A stretch of DNA of 64,000 nt, taken from assembly GCF_006517255.1 (NCBI RefSeq), contig NZ_CP041185.1, positions 3,224,001 through 3,288,000 on the forward strand. The letters are read 5' to 3'. This document shows, piece after piece, positions 42,851-52,144 of this stretch. Under the pieces are notes generated by a model, which did no database searches, was not told the origin of the DNA, and saw only the letters and a program-made list of their open reading frames with translations. The position numbers were made by a program, and so were the translations under genes. The DNA comes from Janthinobacterium tructae (GTDB taxonomy: Bacteria; Pseudomonadota; Gammaproteobacteria; Burkholderiales; Burkholderiaceae_D). Each line of letters begins with the position of its first letter. Within the stretch, counting starts at the first letter, position 1.

Positions 42851-44211
42851 TCTCCTCGCCCATCACCCGGCGCACGGTACTCAAGGCCGGCGGCACCCTG
42901 CTGTTGTCCGTGTTCGCGCCCATGTCGGCGATGGCAGCGCAAATTCTCGCCGTGCGCGTCTGGCCGGCCGAGGACTACACGCGCGTCACCCTGGAAAACG
43001 ACAGCATCCTGAAGGCGACCCACTTCATCGTCAAGGACCCGGAACGGCTGGTGGTCGACATCGAAGGACTGGAGCTCAATCCCACCTTGAAAGGCCTGGT
43101 GGCGAAGATCCAGTCGAACGACCCGTACATCAAGCAGGTGCGCGTGGGCCAGAACCGGCCCAACGTGGTGCGCCTGGTCTTCGACCTGAAGGAAGAAGTC
43201 ACGCCGCAGCTGTTTACCCTGCCGCCGGCCGGCTCCTACAACCACCGTTTGATCTTCGATCTGTATCCCGTGCACGAGCCGGACCTGATCGCGCAGATGA
43301 TCGAAAAGGGCGACTGGTCGAGCGACCCGGCCAAGCCCTTGATGTCCGACACGCATACGCCGCCACCCGCGCTGCCCCTGCCCGACAGCGGCAAGCCGCC
43401 CGTGGCCGTCGCGCCGCCGGTGGCGTCCATCGTGCCGCCCGTGCCCGATATCCGCCCGGAACAGCGCCCCGAAGCGCGCCCGCTGCCGGGCCAGAAAGTG
43501 GTGCGCATGATTACCATCGCGCTCGACCCCGGCCACGGCGGCGAAGACCCGGGCGCCATGGGCAGCCGCGGCAGCCGCGAAAAAGACGTGGTGCTGGCCA
43601 TCGCCAAGCGCCTGAAAACCAAGCTGGAACTGCAACCGAACATGCGCGTCATGCTCACGCGCGACGCCGATTTCTTCGTCCCGCTGGGCATGCGCGTGGA
43701 AAAGGCGCGCAAGGTGCAGGCCGACCTGTTCGTCTCGATCCATGCCGATGCATTCATCCAGCCGACGGCGCGCGGCTCGTCCGTCTTCGTGCTGTCCGAA
43801 AAGGGTGCCACCTCGACGGCTGCGCGCTGGCTGGCCAACAAGGAAAACCAGGCCGACCTGATCGGCGGCGTGAACGTAAAGAACCACGACAAGCAGCTGG
43901 CCAGCGTGCTGCTCGACCTGTCGACGACGGCGCAGATCAATGACAGCATGAAGCTGGGCAAGGCCGTGCTGCGCGAAATCGGCGGCATCAACCGCCTGCA
44001 CAAGGGCTCCGTCGAGCAGGCCGGCTTCGCCGTGCTGAAAGCGCCGGATATCCCCTCCATCCTGATCGAGACGGCCTTCATTTCGAATCCGGAAGAAGAA
44101 GCCAAGCTGACCGACAACGGCTACCAGGACCAGATGGCCGACGCCATCGTCACGGGCATCAAGAATTACTTTGCCAAGAATCCGCCGCTGGCGAAAAGCC
44201 GATTGACCTGA
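42814..44211 (+). CDS. amiC: N-acetylmuramoyl-L-alanine amidase AmiC
   Basis: A 465-residue cell-division amidase that cleaves the stem peptide from murein in the periplasm. A twin-arginine signal is present (ITRRTVLKAGGTLLLS, Arg19-Arg20), followed by an AMIN domain that targets the septum (AVRVWPAEDYTRVTLE) and a proline-rich linker. The zinc Amidase_3 domain begins at IALDPGHGGEDPGAMGSRGSREKDVVLAIAKRLK, with SIHADAF and the catalytic glutamate in LIETAFISNPEEE. It overlaps tsaE by 37 bp. Domain order is complete and the length is normal. Confidence 0.93.
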   Translation: MPSPSQIRPEPLISSPITRRTVLKAGGTLLLSVFAPMSAMAAQILAVRVWPAEDYTRVTLENDSILKATHFIVKDPERLVVDIEGLELNPTLKGLVAKIQSNDPYIKQVRVGQNRPNVVRLVFDLKEEVTPQLFTLPPAGSYNHRLIFDLYPVHEPDLIAQMIEKGDWSSDPAKPLMSDTHTPPPALPLPDSGKPPVAVAPPVASIVPPVPDIRPEQRPEARPLPGQKVVRMITIALDPGHGGEDPGAMGSRGSREKDVVLAIAKRLKTKLELQPNMRVMLTRDADFFVPLGMRVEKARKVQADLFVSIHADAFIQPTARGSSVFVLSEKGATSTAARWLANKENQADLIGGVNVKNHDKQLASVLLDLSTTAQINDSMKLGKAVLREIGGINRLHKGSVEQAGFAVLKAPDIPSILIETAFISNPEEEAKLTDNGYQDQMADAIVTGIKNYFAKNPPLAKSRLT

Positions 44212-44212
44212 C

Positions 44213-45061
44213 ATGGACACCCGCATGAACAAGAGTACTTTCGGCGAGTTGCCTGCCGTGACCATCCGCGCCGCCGATGGCGCGCAGGCTACCGTCACCC
44301 TGTATGGCGGCCACCTGGTCGCGTGGCAGACCAGCGATGGCCAGGAGCGCCTGTTCTGCAGCCGCGATTCCGCCCTCGACGGCAGCCGCGCCATCCGTGG
44401 CGGCGTACCCGTGATCTTCCCCCAATTCGGCGCGCGCGGCACGGGCATGCGCCACGGCTTTGCGCGCGTGGCGACCTGGCAGCTGGAATCGACCGGCGAC
44501 GCCGATGGCGCCGCATGGGCGCAATTCATCCTGCAGCACACGGACCTGCCGGATGCAATCGCCACCACCTGGCCCTGGGCCTTCACCCTGCGCCTGCGCG
44601 TGGCGGTGCAAGGCCTATCGCTGGAACTGCAGCTGTCCGTGCACAACACGGGCGAGCAGGCATTTCCGTTCTCGGCCGCCCTGCACAGCTATTTTGCGAT
44701 CGATCAATTGGGCGAGGCGCGCATAGGCGGCCTGCAGCGCGTGCGCTATTCGGACGAGACGCCGCAGGATGCCTTGCAGGCGGAAGAGCTGTTGCAATTC
44801 GCGGACAAGCTCGATCGCATCTACTACCAGCTGCCGGGCGCCTTGACCCTGCAGTCTGGCAGCCACACCCTGCGCCTGGAGCAGCAGGGCTTTACGGATG
44901 CCGTCGTATGGAACCCGGGCGCGCAAGACGCGGCCGCCCTGCCCGACCTGGCCGACGACGAATACCAGCGCTTCATCTGCATCGAGCCGGCCCTGATCCA
45001 GCCCGATACGCTCGCGGCTGGGGCGCAATGGACCGGCCGCCAGCACCTCGAATTTATTTAA
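44213..45061 (+). CDS. D-hexose-6-phosphate mutarotase (YeaD-like)
   Basis: A 282-residue aldose-1-epimerase-fold enzyme that interconverts alpha and beta glucose-6-phosphate. Recognisable are GGHLVAWQTSDGQERLFCS, IRGGVPVIFPQFGARG, the catalytic His in ALHSYFAI and DAVVWNP. A start at 44225 (MNKSTFG) is an alternative to the one given. It follows amiC by 1 bp and meets the carbonic-anhydrase gene tail to tail with a 4-bp overlap. Confidence 0.88.
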   Translation: MDTRMNKSTFGELPAVTIRAADGAQATVTLYGGHLVAWQTSDGQERLFCSRDSALDGSRAIRGGVPVIFPQFGARGTGMRHGFARVATWQLESTGDADGAAWAQFILQHTDLPDAIATTWPWAFTLRLRVAVQGLSLELQLSVHNTGEQAFPFSAALHSYFAIDQLGEARIGGLQRVRYSDETPQDALQAEELLQFADKLDRIYYQLPGALTLQSGSHTLRLEQQGFTDAVVWNPGAQDAAALPDLADDEYQRFICIEPALIQPDTLAAGAQWTGRQHLEFI

Positions 45062-46101
45062 TTCGACTCTTTGATGATGCGTCCGTTGGCTGGTTGAATC
45101 GGCCGCGCATTCAAGGGATACAAGCGGCTGAACAGCGCCATCTGCGCTGGCGACGCCTGCACCGGCTGCTTCATCACCAGCCACAGTACGCCCTCGCTGC
45201 ACGGCGGCGAAGTCATCGATCCCATGTAGGTGTAGTAATCGCGCCGCGCCGGCAGCATCTCGGCCGGATCGAGCAGGATGGTCGGCTGCATGGTCTCGAA
45301 TTTTTCCAGCGGCAGGTTATTCCACACCGTCTGGATGGTCGCTTGCGGCGCACCGCGTTCCAGCAGCAGGGCCAGCACGGCCAGCCGGCCTTCCGCATCG
45401 CGGTGTACCAGGTGCACCACCATTTCAAACGCCTTGCCATTGATGCGCTCTTCGGACGGGCGGTGGAAATGGAATTGCTGCAGCTCGAACATGCGGTTCT
45501 GCACCGTGATGTAATTGCCGCCACTCACGCCCACCTGTACCGTGTGGCCATTGTCGACCACATTGAACGATGACGGGTGGTAGTCAAAGCTGATCTGCTC
45601 GAGTTCCACTTTCATGCCATCACGGATATCGATCGGCGACTGGCGGCTGCCATTGCCGCACTTGGCCCAGTCGACATTAATCTTGCTCCAGCTGGCCGGG
45701 CCGCTGTCGCCCTCGTACGACCAGTGCGTGCCGCGCGCCACGGGAGGTGGCGGCGGTGGCGCCGCTTTCACCACTGCGGCGCGCTTGGCGCGGGCGGCGG
45801 CGCGGGCCGCCTGGGTGGCGCGCATTTCCGCCAGGCGCGCCGCGATACGTTCGGACAGGTCGACTTCAGCCGCTTCTTCCTTCTCGCGCGCCGTGGGCGC
45901 GACGACGACAGGCGCCTTGACCTCCTTCTTGCCCTCCTTGCCCTTCACCGATTCGGTCAGGGTTTTCATGGCGGCCGCGCGCGCCGACGCCGACATGGGC
46001 GCGGATGTGCTGGCGCTCGCCGCAGCGGGGGCATCTTTGGCGCTTGCCATGACCGCCATCGCGGCAAGGCTGCAAGCTAACAGGGCGCTCAAATGTCGCA
46101 T
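45058..46101 (-). CDS. Alpha-type carbonic anhydrase with long N-terminal extension
   Basis: A 347-residue secreted protein. The signal peptide is MRHLSALLACSLAAMAVMASA. Residues about 25-125 are an Ala/Lys/Glu-rich helix of coiled-coil type, ending in a proline run, and the carbonic anhydrase domain follows from HWSYEGDSGPASWSKINVDW. Zinc ligands are seen in QFHFHRPSEE and the HLVH segment. The enzyme hydrates CO2 in the periplasm. An in-frame methionine at 46152 would destroy the signal peptide, so the start at 46101 is preferred. The extension is longer than in most bacterial alpha-CAs. Confidence 0.9.
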   Translation of the reverse strand: MRHLSALLACSLAAMAVMASAKDAPAAASASTSAPMSASARAAAMKTLTESVKGKEGKKEVKAPVVVAPTAREKEEAAEVDLSERIAARLAEMRATQAARAAARAKRAAVVKAAPPPPPPVARGTHWSYEGDSGPASWSKINVDWAKCGNGSRQSPIDIRDGMKVELEQISFDYHPSSFNVVDNGHTVQVGVSGGNYITVQNRMFELQQFHFHRPSEERINGKAFEMVVHLVHRDAEGRLAVLALLLERGAPQATIQTVWNNLPLEKFETMQPTILLDPAEMLPARRDYYTYMGSMTSPPCSEGVLWLVMKQPVQASPAQMALFSRLYPLNARPIQPANGRIIKESN

Positions 46102-46266
46102 GGAAATCCAGAAAGTGAGAACACCCTCTGGTTTACGGCTGGAAAGCAACAAAACTTGAATCAGCGGGGGAGTAAAACAGAAATGCGCAGAAATGCGGAG
46201 AAGAAAGCTAATCCAAGGCCAGCTGCGGACGGCGCCGCAGCGTGCTTGCCCTGGATCAACGCAGCA

Positions 46267-46917
46267 TCAAGCCGACTTGCCGACCATGCGCTTGTAGAGT
46301 TTCCACATGCCGCCCAGTACCACCGGCACCACGGCGGCGCCGACACCGATCAGCACGATCAAGGTCAGGTGGTCGCGGATCCACGGGATATTGCCGAAGA
46401 AATAGCCTGCCGTCACCAGACCGACCACCCACAACAGGGCACCCGTCACGTTGTACATCTGGAAGCGCGCATGCGTCATGTCGGAAATGCCGGCCACGAA
46501 CGGCGCGAAGGTGCGCACCACCGGCACGAAACGGGCCAGGATGATGGTCTTGCCACCGTGCTTTTCAAAGAATTCATGCGTGCGGCGCATGGCATCCTTG
46601 TTAATCCAGCGGTAATCGTGGGTGAACACCCTTTGCCCGATGGCCTCGCCTATCCAGTAATTGAGCGTGTTGCCCGTGACCGCAGCCGTCACCAGCAAGG
46701 CAATCAGCAAGCCCAGGTGCATCTGTCCCGTCGCGCAAAACGCGCCGGCGATAAAGAGTAAAGTATCCCCAGGGAAGAAGAACAGCACCACGAGGCCTGT
46801 CTCGCAAAAAATAATGGCAAACAGCACTGCATACACGAGGGTACCGTACTGCTCGATCAAGAGACCCAGCGTCTTGTCGACATGCACGATCATGTCGAGG
46901 AATTGCACAAAATCCAT
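46267..46917 (-). CDS. DedA-family membrane protein
   Basis: A 216-residue inner-membrane protein of the DedA/SNARE-associated family: FFFPGDTLLFIAGAFCA, the amphipathic re-entrant FARFVPVVRTFAPFVAGISDM segment with its conserved arginine, and three or four helices. Members help move lipid carriers or phospholipids across the membrane and keep the proton gradient. I chose the start at 46917 (MDFVQFLD). It is divergent from the cyclophilin gene across 248 bp with no ORF. Confidence 0.88.
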   Translation of the reverse strand: MDFVQFLDMIVHVDKTLGLLIEQYGTLVYAVLFAIIFCETGLVVLFFFPGDTLLFIAGAFCATGQMHLGLLIALLVTAAVTGNTLNYWIGEAIGQRVFTHDYRWINKDAMRRTHEFFEKHGGKTIILARFVPVVRTFAPFVAGISDMTHARFQMYNVTGALLWVVGLVTAGYFFGNIPWIRDHLTLIVLIGVGAAVVPVVLGGMWKLYKRMVGKSA

Positions 46918-47165
46918 ATATTTTTCCCTAAAGGTAGCGGCGGAATCATACACCACCCGGCCAGCGCAACGGCAGTCCCCTGCCCGATATTTGAGGATTA
47001 ATTATGTGCAGCCCTTGCGCGCGAGGCATTTTAAGTAAAGGTTAAGGAAACGCCGCCTCGGCAGGCCACTATCAGTATTGCTATCTGCAATGTTTTTCCA
47101 ACGAAATATTGCCATTCCGGTATACACTTTCTGACCGGCGCAATCCGCGCCGACCAGGAGAGAAT

Positions 47166-48104
47166 ATGTATCTGCATTCACTGAGCGGCCTGAGCATGGC
47201 CACCGTGCTGGGCCTTGCCCAGTTGTCCGCCCACGCGGCGCCGGTCCAGATCAAGGCGCCCGCCGAACTGCCCGCCAAGGCGACCTTGGCCGACGTGATC
47301 AAGGCCTCGCAGCCGTCCGACTGGCGTGTGCTGGACCCGGACAACACGCTGTACATGGACATTCCCGCCGGCCGCGTGGTGATCGAACTGGCGCCCGACT
47401 TCGCGCCCAAGCACGTGGCCAATATCAAGGCCCTGGTCGCCGAACAGTATTACGACGGCCTGGCCATCACGCGCGCGCAGGACAACTGGGTGGCGCAGTG
47501 GGGCGATCCGAACGAGAAAAATCCCAAGCCGATCCAGCATGCCCGGCGCACCCTGCCCGGCGAATTCACGGTCCCTTTGACAAACATCAAGAGCTTCACG
47601 CGCCTGCCGGACCTTGACGGCTATGCGCCGCAAGTGGGCCATTCGAACGGATTCCCGTCCGCACGCGATCCGAAAAGCGGCACGGCCTGGCTCACGCATT
47701 GCTATGCCACCGTGGGCGTGGGCCGCGACACTGCCAGCGACAGCGGCGGCGGCACCGAGCTGTACGCCGTCATCGGCCAGTCGCCGCGCCACCTGGACCG
47801 CGACATCACCGTCGTCGGCAGGGTCGTCGCCGGCATGCCATTGCTGTCGACCCTGCCGCGCGGCACGGCGCCCATGGGCTTTTATGACAGCCCCGAGAAA
47901 AACGTGCCGATCAAGGCCATCCGCCTGGCCGCCAGCGTGCCTTTGGCACAGCGCGCGCACCTGGAAGTGATGCGCACCGACAGCGCCGCCTACCAGGCCG
48001 TACTGGAAGCCCAGCGCCACCGCGGCGGCCCGTGGAGCAAGGTCACGGCCGGCCACGTTGACCTGTGCAATGCACCGATACCGGTGCGGGAGGTGGGGAA
48101 GTAG
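47166..48104 (+). CDS. Periplasmic cyclophilin-type peptidyl-prolyl isomerase
   Basis: A 312-residue exported cyclophilin. A signal peptide ([25 protein letters not shown]) is followed by a 30-residue spacer. The PPIase domain starts at [42 protein letters not shown], and the substrate-binding segment [16 protein letters not shown] and [23 protein letters not shown] follow. The usual FHRV arginine motif reads LAITRAQ here. A GAGAG ribosome-binding site lies just before the start. It is separate from mutL by 69 bp that include a repeat hairpin. Confidence 0.85.
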   Translation: MYLHSLSGLSMATVLGLAQLSAHAAPVQIKAPAELPAKATLADVIKASQPSDWRVLDPDNTLYMDIPAGRVVIELAPDFAPKHVANIKALVAEQYYDGLAITRAQDNWVAQWGDPNEKNPKPIQHARRTLPGEFTVPLTNIKSFTRLPDLDGYAPQVGHSNGFPSARDPKSGTAWLTHCYATVGVGRDTASDSGGGTELYAVIGQSPRHLDRDITVVGRVVAGMPLLSTLPRGTAPMGFYDSPEKNVPIKAIRLAASVPLAQRAHLEVMRTDSAAYQAVLEAQRHRGGPWSKVTAGHVDLCNAPIPVREVGK

Positions 48105-48132
48105 GCCAACTTTTAGCCCAAGAACAAGGGCT

Positions 48133-48159
48133 GGGGTCAGACCCGACGGGTCTGACCCC
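48133..48159. repeat. GGGGTCAGACCC inverted repeat hairpin
   Basis: GGGGTCAGACCC (48133-48144) and GGGTCTGACCCC (48148-48159) form a perfect 12-bp stem with a GAC loop. This motif is common in related genomes and is typical of REP-like elements. It ends 14 bp before the mutL start. Confidence 0.85.
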
Positions 48160-48161
48160 GG

Positions 48162-48167
48162 TATAAT
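48162..48167 (+). promoter_or_regulatory. TATAAT -10 box for mutL
   Basis: A consensus -10 box ends 6 bp before the mutL ATG at 48174, so transcription would begin at or within a base of the start codon. No ribosome-binding site precedes the ATG. The repeat hairpin occupies the -35 position. Confidence 0.5.
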
Positions 48168-48173
48168 TACCGC

Positions 48174-50081
48174 ATGAACGCTCCCATCACGCCCCACCGC
48201 CCGATCCAGGCCCTGCCTGACCAGTTGATTTCGCAAATCGCCGCTGGCGAGGTGGTCGAGCGGCCATCGGCCGTGGTCAAGGAGTTGCTGGAAAACGCGC
48301 TCGACTCGGGCGCCACGCAGATCACCGTGCGCCTGGAAGAGGGGGGCGTGAAACGCATTGCGATTACCGACAACGGGCGCGGCATCGATAAAGAGCAGTT
48401 GCCGCTGGCCCTGGCGCGCCACGCCACCTCGAAGATCGCCTCCCTGCACGACCTGGAAAACGTGGGCACCCTGGGCTTTCGCGGCGAGGCGCTGGCCTCG
48501 ATCGCCTCGGTGGCCGCCGTCACCGTGACCTCGCGCACGGCGGACGCCGCCCATGCGTGGGAAATCGTCGGCTCGCATAATGGCAGCGTTTCGCCGTCGT
48601 CGGGCGCGCACGGCACCACGGTCGACGTGCAAGACCTGTATTTCAACACGCCCGCGCGGCGCAAATTCCTCAAATCGGAGCAGACGGAATACGGTCACTG
48701 CGCCGAAGTCGTGCGCCGCATCGCCCTGGCGCGCCCCGACGTGTCGTTCTCGCTGTCACACAACGGGCGCACCATCGACCAGTGGAATATCAGCGAACTG
48801 GCCAAGCGCAGCGCCCACATCCTGGGCAATGACTTCGCCGAAGCGCGCCTGGCGCTGGACGAGTCGGCCGGCACGCTGCGCATCCACGGCTTTGCCGGCT
48901 TGCCGACGGCATCGAAGGCGCGCGCCGATGGCCAGTTCTTTTATGTCAACGGGCGCTTCGTGCGCGACAAGCTGCTGGTGCATGCCGTGCGCATGGCCTA
49001 CCAGGACGTGCTGCATGGCGACCGCTTCCCATCGTACGTGCTGGCACTCGACCTCGACCCGGCGCTGGTCGACGTCAACGTGCACCCGTCGAAGATCGAA
49101 GTGCGCTTCCGCGACAGCCGCTCCGTGCACCAGTTCGTCTTCCATGCGGTGCAGCGCGCGCTGGCACAAACGTCGGCCACGGCGTTTGGCAGCGTGCCGG
49201 CGCCCCTGCCGGCCGCCTCCAGCCTTGGTGTCAACGACGGCACCCAGGGCGCGGGCGGTCCAGGCATCTGGCGCCGCGAGCAGACGCAGACATCGTTCGG
49301 CGCGCAATTCACGAATACCTTTGCACCGGCCTCGCCCGGCGCGGCCCGCCCCTTCTTTGCCGAGGCGCCAGGCGTGGGGCAAGACACGGCGGCCTACGGC
49401 GCCCTGTTCGGCGGCGCCGCCGCCAGTTCGCCGGTCACGCAGGTCGAGCCCTACATCGCCTCGCCCGAAGCGATGGCGCGCGAAGAATATCCGCTGGGCT
49501 TTGCCCTGGCCCAGCTGCACGGCATTTATATATTGGCGCAAAACACCAAGGGCCTGGTGCTGGTCGACATGCACGCCGCGCACGAGCGCATCCTGTACGA
49601 GCAGCTGAAAAACGCGCTGCAGGCGCAAGTGTCGGGCCAGGACATGCAGGTGCAATCCTTGCTGATACCCGTGACGTTCTACGCGGACGCCATCGAAGTG
49701 TCGACGGCGAATGAAAACCAGGACACCTTGAAAGCGCTGGGCTTCGACATCGCAGCCCTGTCGCCCACGACGCTGGCCGTGCGCTCCGTGCCGACCCTGC
49801 TCAAAAACGCCGACGCGCAAACCCTGGCGCGCGACGTGCTGCGCGACGTGCGCGAATATGGCGGCTCGCGCGTGCTGATCGAGCGCCAGAACGAATTGCT
49901 GGGCACCCTGGCCTGCCACACGGCCGTGCGCGCCAACCGCATTCTGTCGGTGCAGGAAATGAACGCCCTCTTGCGCCAGATGGAGAGCACGGAGCGCGCC
50001 GACCAGTGCAACCATGGCCGGCCCACGTGGGTGCAGGTCGAAATCAACGCGCTCGATAAACTGTTCCTGCGCGGCCAGTAG
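48174..50081 (+). CDS. mutL: DNA mismatch repair protein MutL
   Basis: A 635-residue protein. The GHKL ATPase has ISQIAAGEVVERPSAVVKELLENALDSGAT, DNGRGI and LGFRGEALASI; a long linker follows, then the C-terminal dimerisation domain. This has DMHAAHERILYE, matching the endonuclease motif DQHAx2Ex4E apart from the glutamine, plus ACHTAVRA and CNHGRPTW, the zinc-linked motifs. It therefore looks like an endonuclease-active MutL used in species without MutH. MutS is not in the window. Two REP-like units lie after the stop. Confidence 0.95.
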   Translation: MNAPITPHRPIQALPDQLISQIAAGEVVERPSAVVKELLENALDSGATQITVRLEEGGVKRIAITDNGRGIDKEQLPLALARHATSKIASLHDLENVGTLGFRGEALASIASVAAVTVTSRTADAAHAWEIVGSHNGSVSPSSGAHGTTVDVQDLYFNTPARRKFLKSEQTEYGHCAEVVRRIALARPDVSFSLSHNGRTIDQWNISELAKRSAHILGNDFAEARLALDESAGTLRIHGFAGLPTASKARADGQFFYVNGRFVRDKLLVHAVRMAYQDVLHGDRFPSYVLALDLDPALVDVNVHPSKIEVRFRDSRSVHQFVFHAVQRALAQTSATAFGSVPAPLPAASSLGVNDGTQGAGGPGIWRREQTQTSFGAQFTNTFAPASPGAARPFFAEAPGVGQDTAAYGALFGGAAASSPVTQVEPYIASPEAMAREEYPLGFALAQLHGIYILAQNTKGLVLVDMHAAHERILYEQLKNALQAQVSGQDMQVQSLLIPVTFYADAIEVSTANENQDTLKALGFDIAALSPTTLAVRSVPTLLKNADAQTLARDVLRDVREYGGSRVLIERQNELLGTLACHTAVRANRILSVQEMNALLRQMESTERADQCNHGRPTWVQVEINALDKLFLRGQ

Positions 50082-50083
50082 AT

Positions 50084-50159
50084 CGGATTAGCGCAAGCGT
50101 AATCCGACACTGCAGCGGCGGCATCACGTCGGCTTACGCTTGCGCTAAGCCGACCTACG
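50084..50159. repeat. REP/BIME-like inverted repeat pair
   Basis: Two units of the same family as at 39106: CGGATTAGCGCAAGCGTAA... (about 50084-50110) and GTCGGCTTACGCTTGCGC... (50128-50159), in opposite orientation. They lie between the mutL stop and miaA. Confidence 0.75.
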
Positions 50160-50180
50160 CACCACCTTACACGAGTCAAC

Positions 50181-51128
50181 ATGCACAATACCCCACACCT
50201 CCCCCTGGCCGTCGCCATCATGGGCCCCACGGCCAGCGGCAAGACGGCCAGTGCGCTGGCCATCGCGCAAGCCATCCCGTCCGAGATCATTTCCGTCGAT
50301 TCCGCCCTCGTTTACCGGGGCATGGATATTGGCACGGCCAAGCCGTCGCAAGAAGAACTGGCCCAGGTACCGCATCATCTGATCGACATCATCGACCCGC
50401 TCGATGCGTATTCCGTGGCGCAGTTCCGCAACGATACGCTGCGCCTGGTGAGCGAAATCTGCGCGCGCGGCAAGCTGCCACTGCTGGTCGGCGGCACCAT
50501 GCTGTACTTCAAGGGACTCGCCGATGGCCTCGACGACTTGCCCGGCGCCGATCCTGCCTTGCGCGCCCAATTGGAGGAAGATGCAGCCGCCATCGGCTGG
50601 CCCGCCATGCATGCGCGTCTGGCGCAGCAAGACCCCATCACGGCCGCGCGCCTGGCGCCGCAGGACGCGCAGCGCATCGGCCGCGCGCTGGAAATCATCG
50701 CGCTGTCCGGCCAGCCCATGTCGGCCCTGCTGGCCCGGCGCGAAAAAACCGTGCTGCCATTTCAATTGCAATCGTTCGCGCTGGAACCGTCGGACCGCGC
50801 CGTGCTGCATGCGCGCATCGCCGCGCGCTTCGACCTCATGCTGAAAGACGACGCCCTGCTCGATGAAGTGGAAGGGTTGCGCCGGCGCGGCGACCTGCAT
50901 CCGGGCCTGCCCTCGATGCGCTGCGTGGGCTACCGCCAGGCGTGGGAGTATCTCGATGGCCGCATCGACCGCGCCACCTTGCGCGAGACGGGCATCATCG
51001 CCACGCGCCAGCTGGCCAAACGGCAGCTGACCTGGCTGCGCGCCATGCCGGAACGCAGCGTCATCGATTGCCTGGGCGCTGATCCGGCCTCATCCATGCT
51101 GGCGCAGATCCAGCCGTTAATGAAATAA
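50181..51128 (+). CDS. miaA: tRNA dimethylallyltransferase MiaA
   Basis: A 315-residue enzyme that adds a dimethylallyl group to A37 of tRNAs reading codons starting with U. Walker A GPTASGKT is at residues 15-22, followed by [21 protein letters not shown] and [16 protein letters not shown]; the C-terminal part has [15 protein letters not shown] and [14 protein letters not shown]. Length is normal. It follows mutL after a REP pair, and the mutL-miaA order is widespread. It is not adjacent to hfq here. Confidence 0.95.
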   Translation: MHNTPHLPLAVAIMGPTASGKTASALAIAQAIPSEIISVDSALVYRGMDIGTAKPSQEELAQVPHHLIDIIDPLDAYSVAQFRNDTLRLVSEICARGKLPLLVGGTMLYFKGLADGLDDLPGADPALRAQLEEDAAAIGWPAMHARLAQQDPITAARLAPQDAQRIGRALEIIALSGQPMSALLARREKTVLPFQLQSFALEPSDRAVLHARIAARFDLMLKDDALLDEVEGLRRRGDLHPGLPSMRCVGYRQAWEYLDGRIDRATLRETGIIATRQLAKRQLTWLRAMPERSVIDCLGADPASSMLAQIQPLMK

Positions 51129-51219
51129 TCATGAACGCTGTCGCACACAAAAAATCCACAGATTTTTCATGGCCGGCATTGACAAGGAAATGGGAAGACT
51201 GGATAATGCTCGGCTGTTG

Positions 51220-51296
51220 GGTGATATAGCTCAGTTGGTTAGAGCACAGCATTCATAATGCTGGGGTCGGTGGTTCAAGTCCACCTATCACCACCA
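51220..51296 (+). tRNA. tRNA-Met (CAU), copy 1
   Basis: A 77-nt tRNA with acceptor GGTGATA pairing TATCACC, D-loop AGCTCAGTTGGTTAGAGC, anticodon CAT in ATTCATAAT, T-arm GGTTCAAGTCC and a genomically encoded CCA. The GGTGATA acceptor fits elongator rather than initiator tRNA-Met. Confidence 0.96.
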
Positions 51297-51356
51297 AAGA
51301 ACATCGATCAGGTTTTTTACTGATCAAAACCAGCATCCGGTCTGACCGGTCTGTTT

Positions 51357-51433
51357 GGTGATATAGCTCAGTTGGTTAGAGCACAGCATTCATAATGCTG
51401 GGGTCGGTGGTTCAAGTCCACCTATCACCACCA
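51357..51433 (+). tRNA. tRNA-Met (CAU), copy 2
   Basis: Identical over all 77 nt to copy 1, including the encoded CCA. The two genes are 60 bp apart and the spacer holds a short hairpin, GATCAG...CTGATC. Confidence 0.96.
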
Positions 51434-51449
51434 AGAATTTGCAGTCTGA

Positions 51450-51486
51450 AAAACCCGCCCCTGCCCCGTGCAGCGGCGGGTTTTTT
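51450..51486 (+). terminator. Rho-independent terminator after tRNA-Met genes
   Basis: AAAACCCGCC (51450-51459) pairs with GGCGGGTTTT (51475-51484), followed by more T's. It ends the tRNA transcript. Confidence 0.85.
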
Positions 51487-51578
51487 CATTTCCGGCACCG
51501 CCGCGCATGCGGCCTGCGTGCAACACCTGCCCGATCCACAAGCATTGGGGATTGTGGCAAGCCGCCACTGGCGCTTAC

Positions 51579-51597
51579 AATGAGAATAATTCTCATT
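51579..51597. promoter_or_regulatory. Fur box upstream of FecI-type sigma factor
   Basis: A 9-1-9 palindrome, AATGAGAAT-A-ATTCTCATT, in the format of a Fur box. It overlaps a -10-like TACAAT at 51576-51581. Iron-bound Fur should block transcription of the sigma-factor operon. Confidence 0.8.
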
Positions 51598-51616
51598 CAT
51601 GCCATTGACTAAGCTT

Positions 51617-52144
51617 ATGCCCATCGCCCAGCCCAGCCTGCAACAGCAAGTGCAGTCACTCTACAGCGAGCATCACGGCTGGCTGCTCGGCTGGCTGCGC
51701 AAAAAACTCAGCTGCCCGCATGGCGCGGCCGATGTGGCGCAAGATACGTTTGTGCGCATCATCGCCTCGCGCGACGCGCTGTTCGGCATGCGCGAACCGC
51801 GCGCCTACTTGTCCACCACGGCAAAGCGCTTGCTGCTCGACCGCGCGCGCCGGCAAATACTCGAGCGTAGCTACCTGGCGGAACTGGCCCTGCTGGCCGA
51901 CAGCCTGCCCGGCGCGCCATCGCCGGACGAGATCCTGATGGCCGTGCAGGCGCTCGGGCAGATCGCCACGGCGCTGGACGGATTGTCCAGCAAGGCACGC
52001 GAAGCCTTTCTGCTGCACTACCTGGAAGAGCAATCGCAGGCCACCGTGGCGGCGCAACTGAACGTCTCCACGCGCATGGTGCAAAAATACCTGGTGCAAG
52101 CCTTGCTGGCCTGCCGCCACGCCTGCCCGGCCATGGCGGCATGA
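51617..52144 (+). CDS. FecI-type extracytoplasmic-function sigma factor
   Basis: A 175-residue sigma factor of the iron-starvation group. Region 2 is YSEHHGWLLGWLRKKLSCPHGAADVAQDTFVRII, with the LRKKL and ADVAQDTF motifs, and region 4 is LDGLSSKAREAFLLHYLEEQSQATVAAQLNVSTRMVQKYLVQAL. I prefer the ATG at 51617, about 29 nt after the likely transcription start; the ATG at 51599 lies only 1 bp after the Fur box. It directs transcription of the receptor gene when FecR signals siderophore binding. It overlaps fecR by 4 bp. Confidence 0.88.
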   Translation: MPIAQPSLQQQVQSLYSEHHGWLLGWLRKKLSCPHGAADVAQDTFVRIIASRDALFGMREPRAYLSTTAKRLLLDRARRQILERSYLAELALLADSLPGAPSPDEILMAVQALGQIATALDGLSSKAREAFLLHYLEEQSQATVAAQLNVSTRMVQKYLVQALLACRHACPAMAA

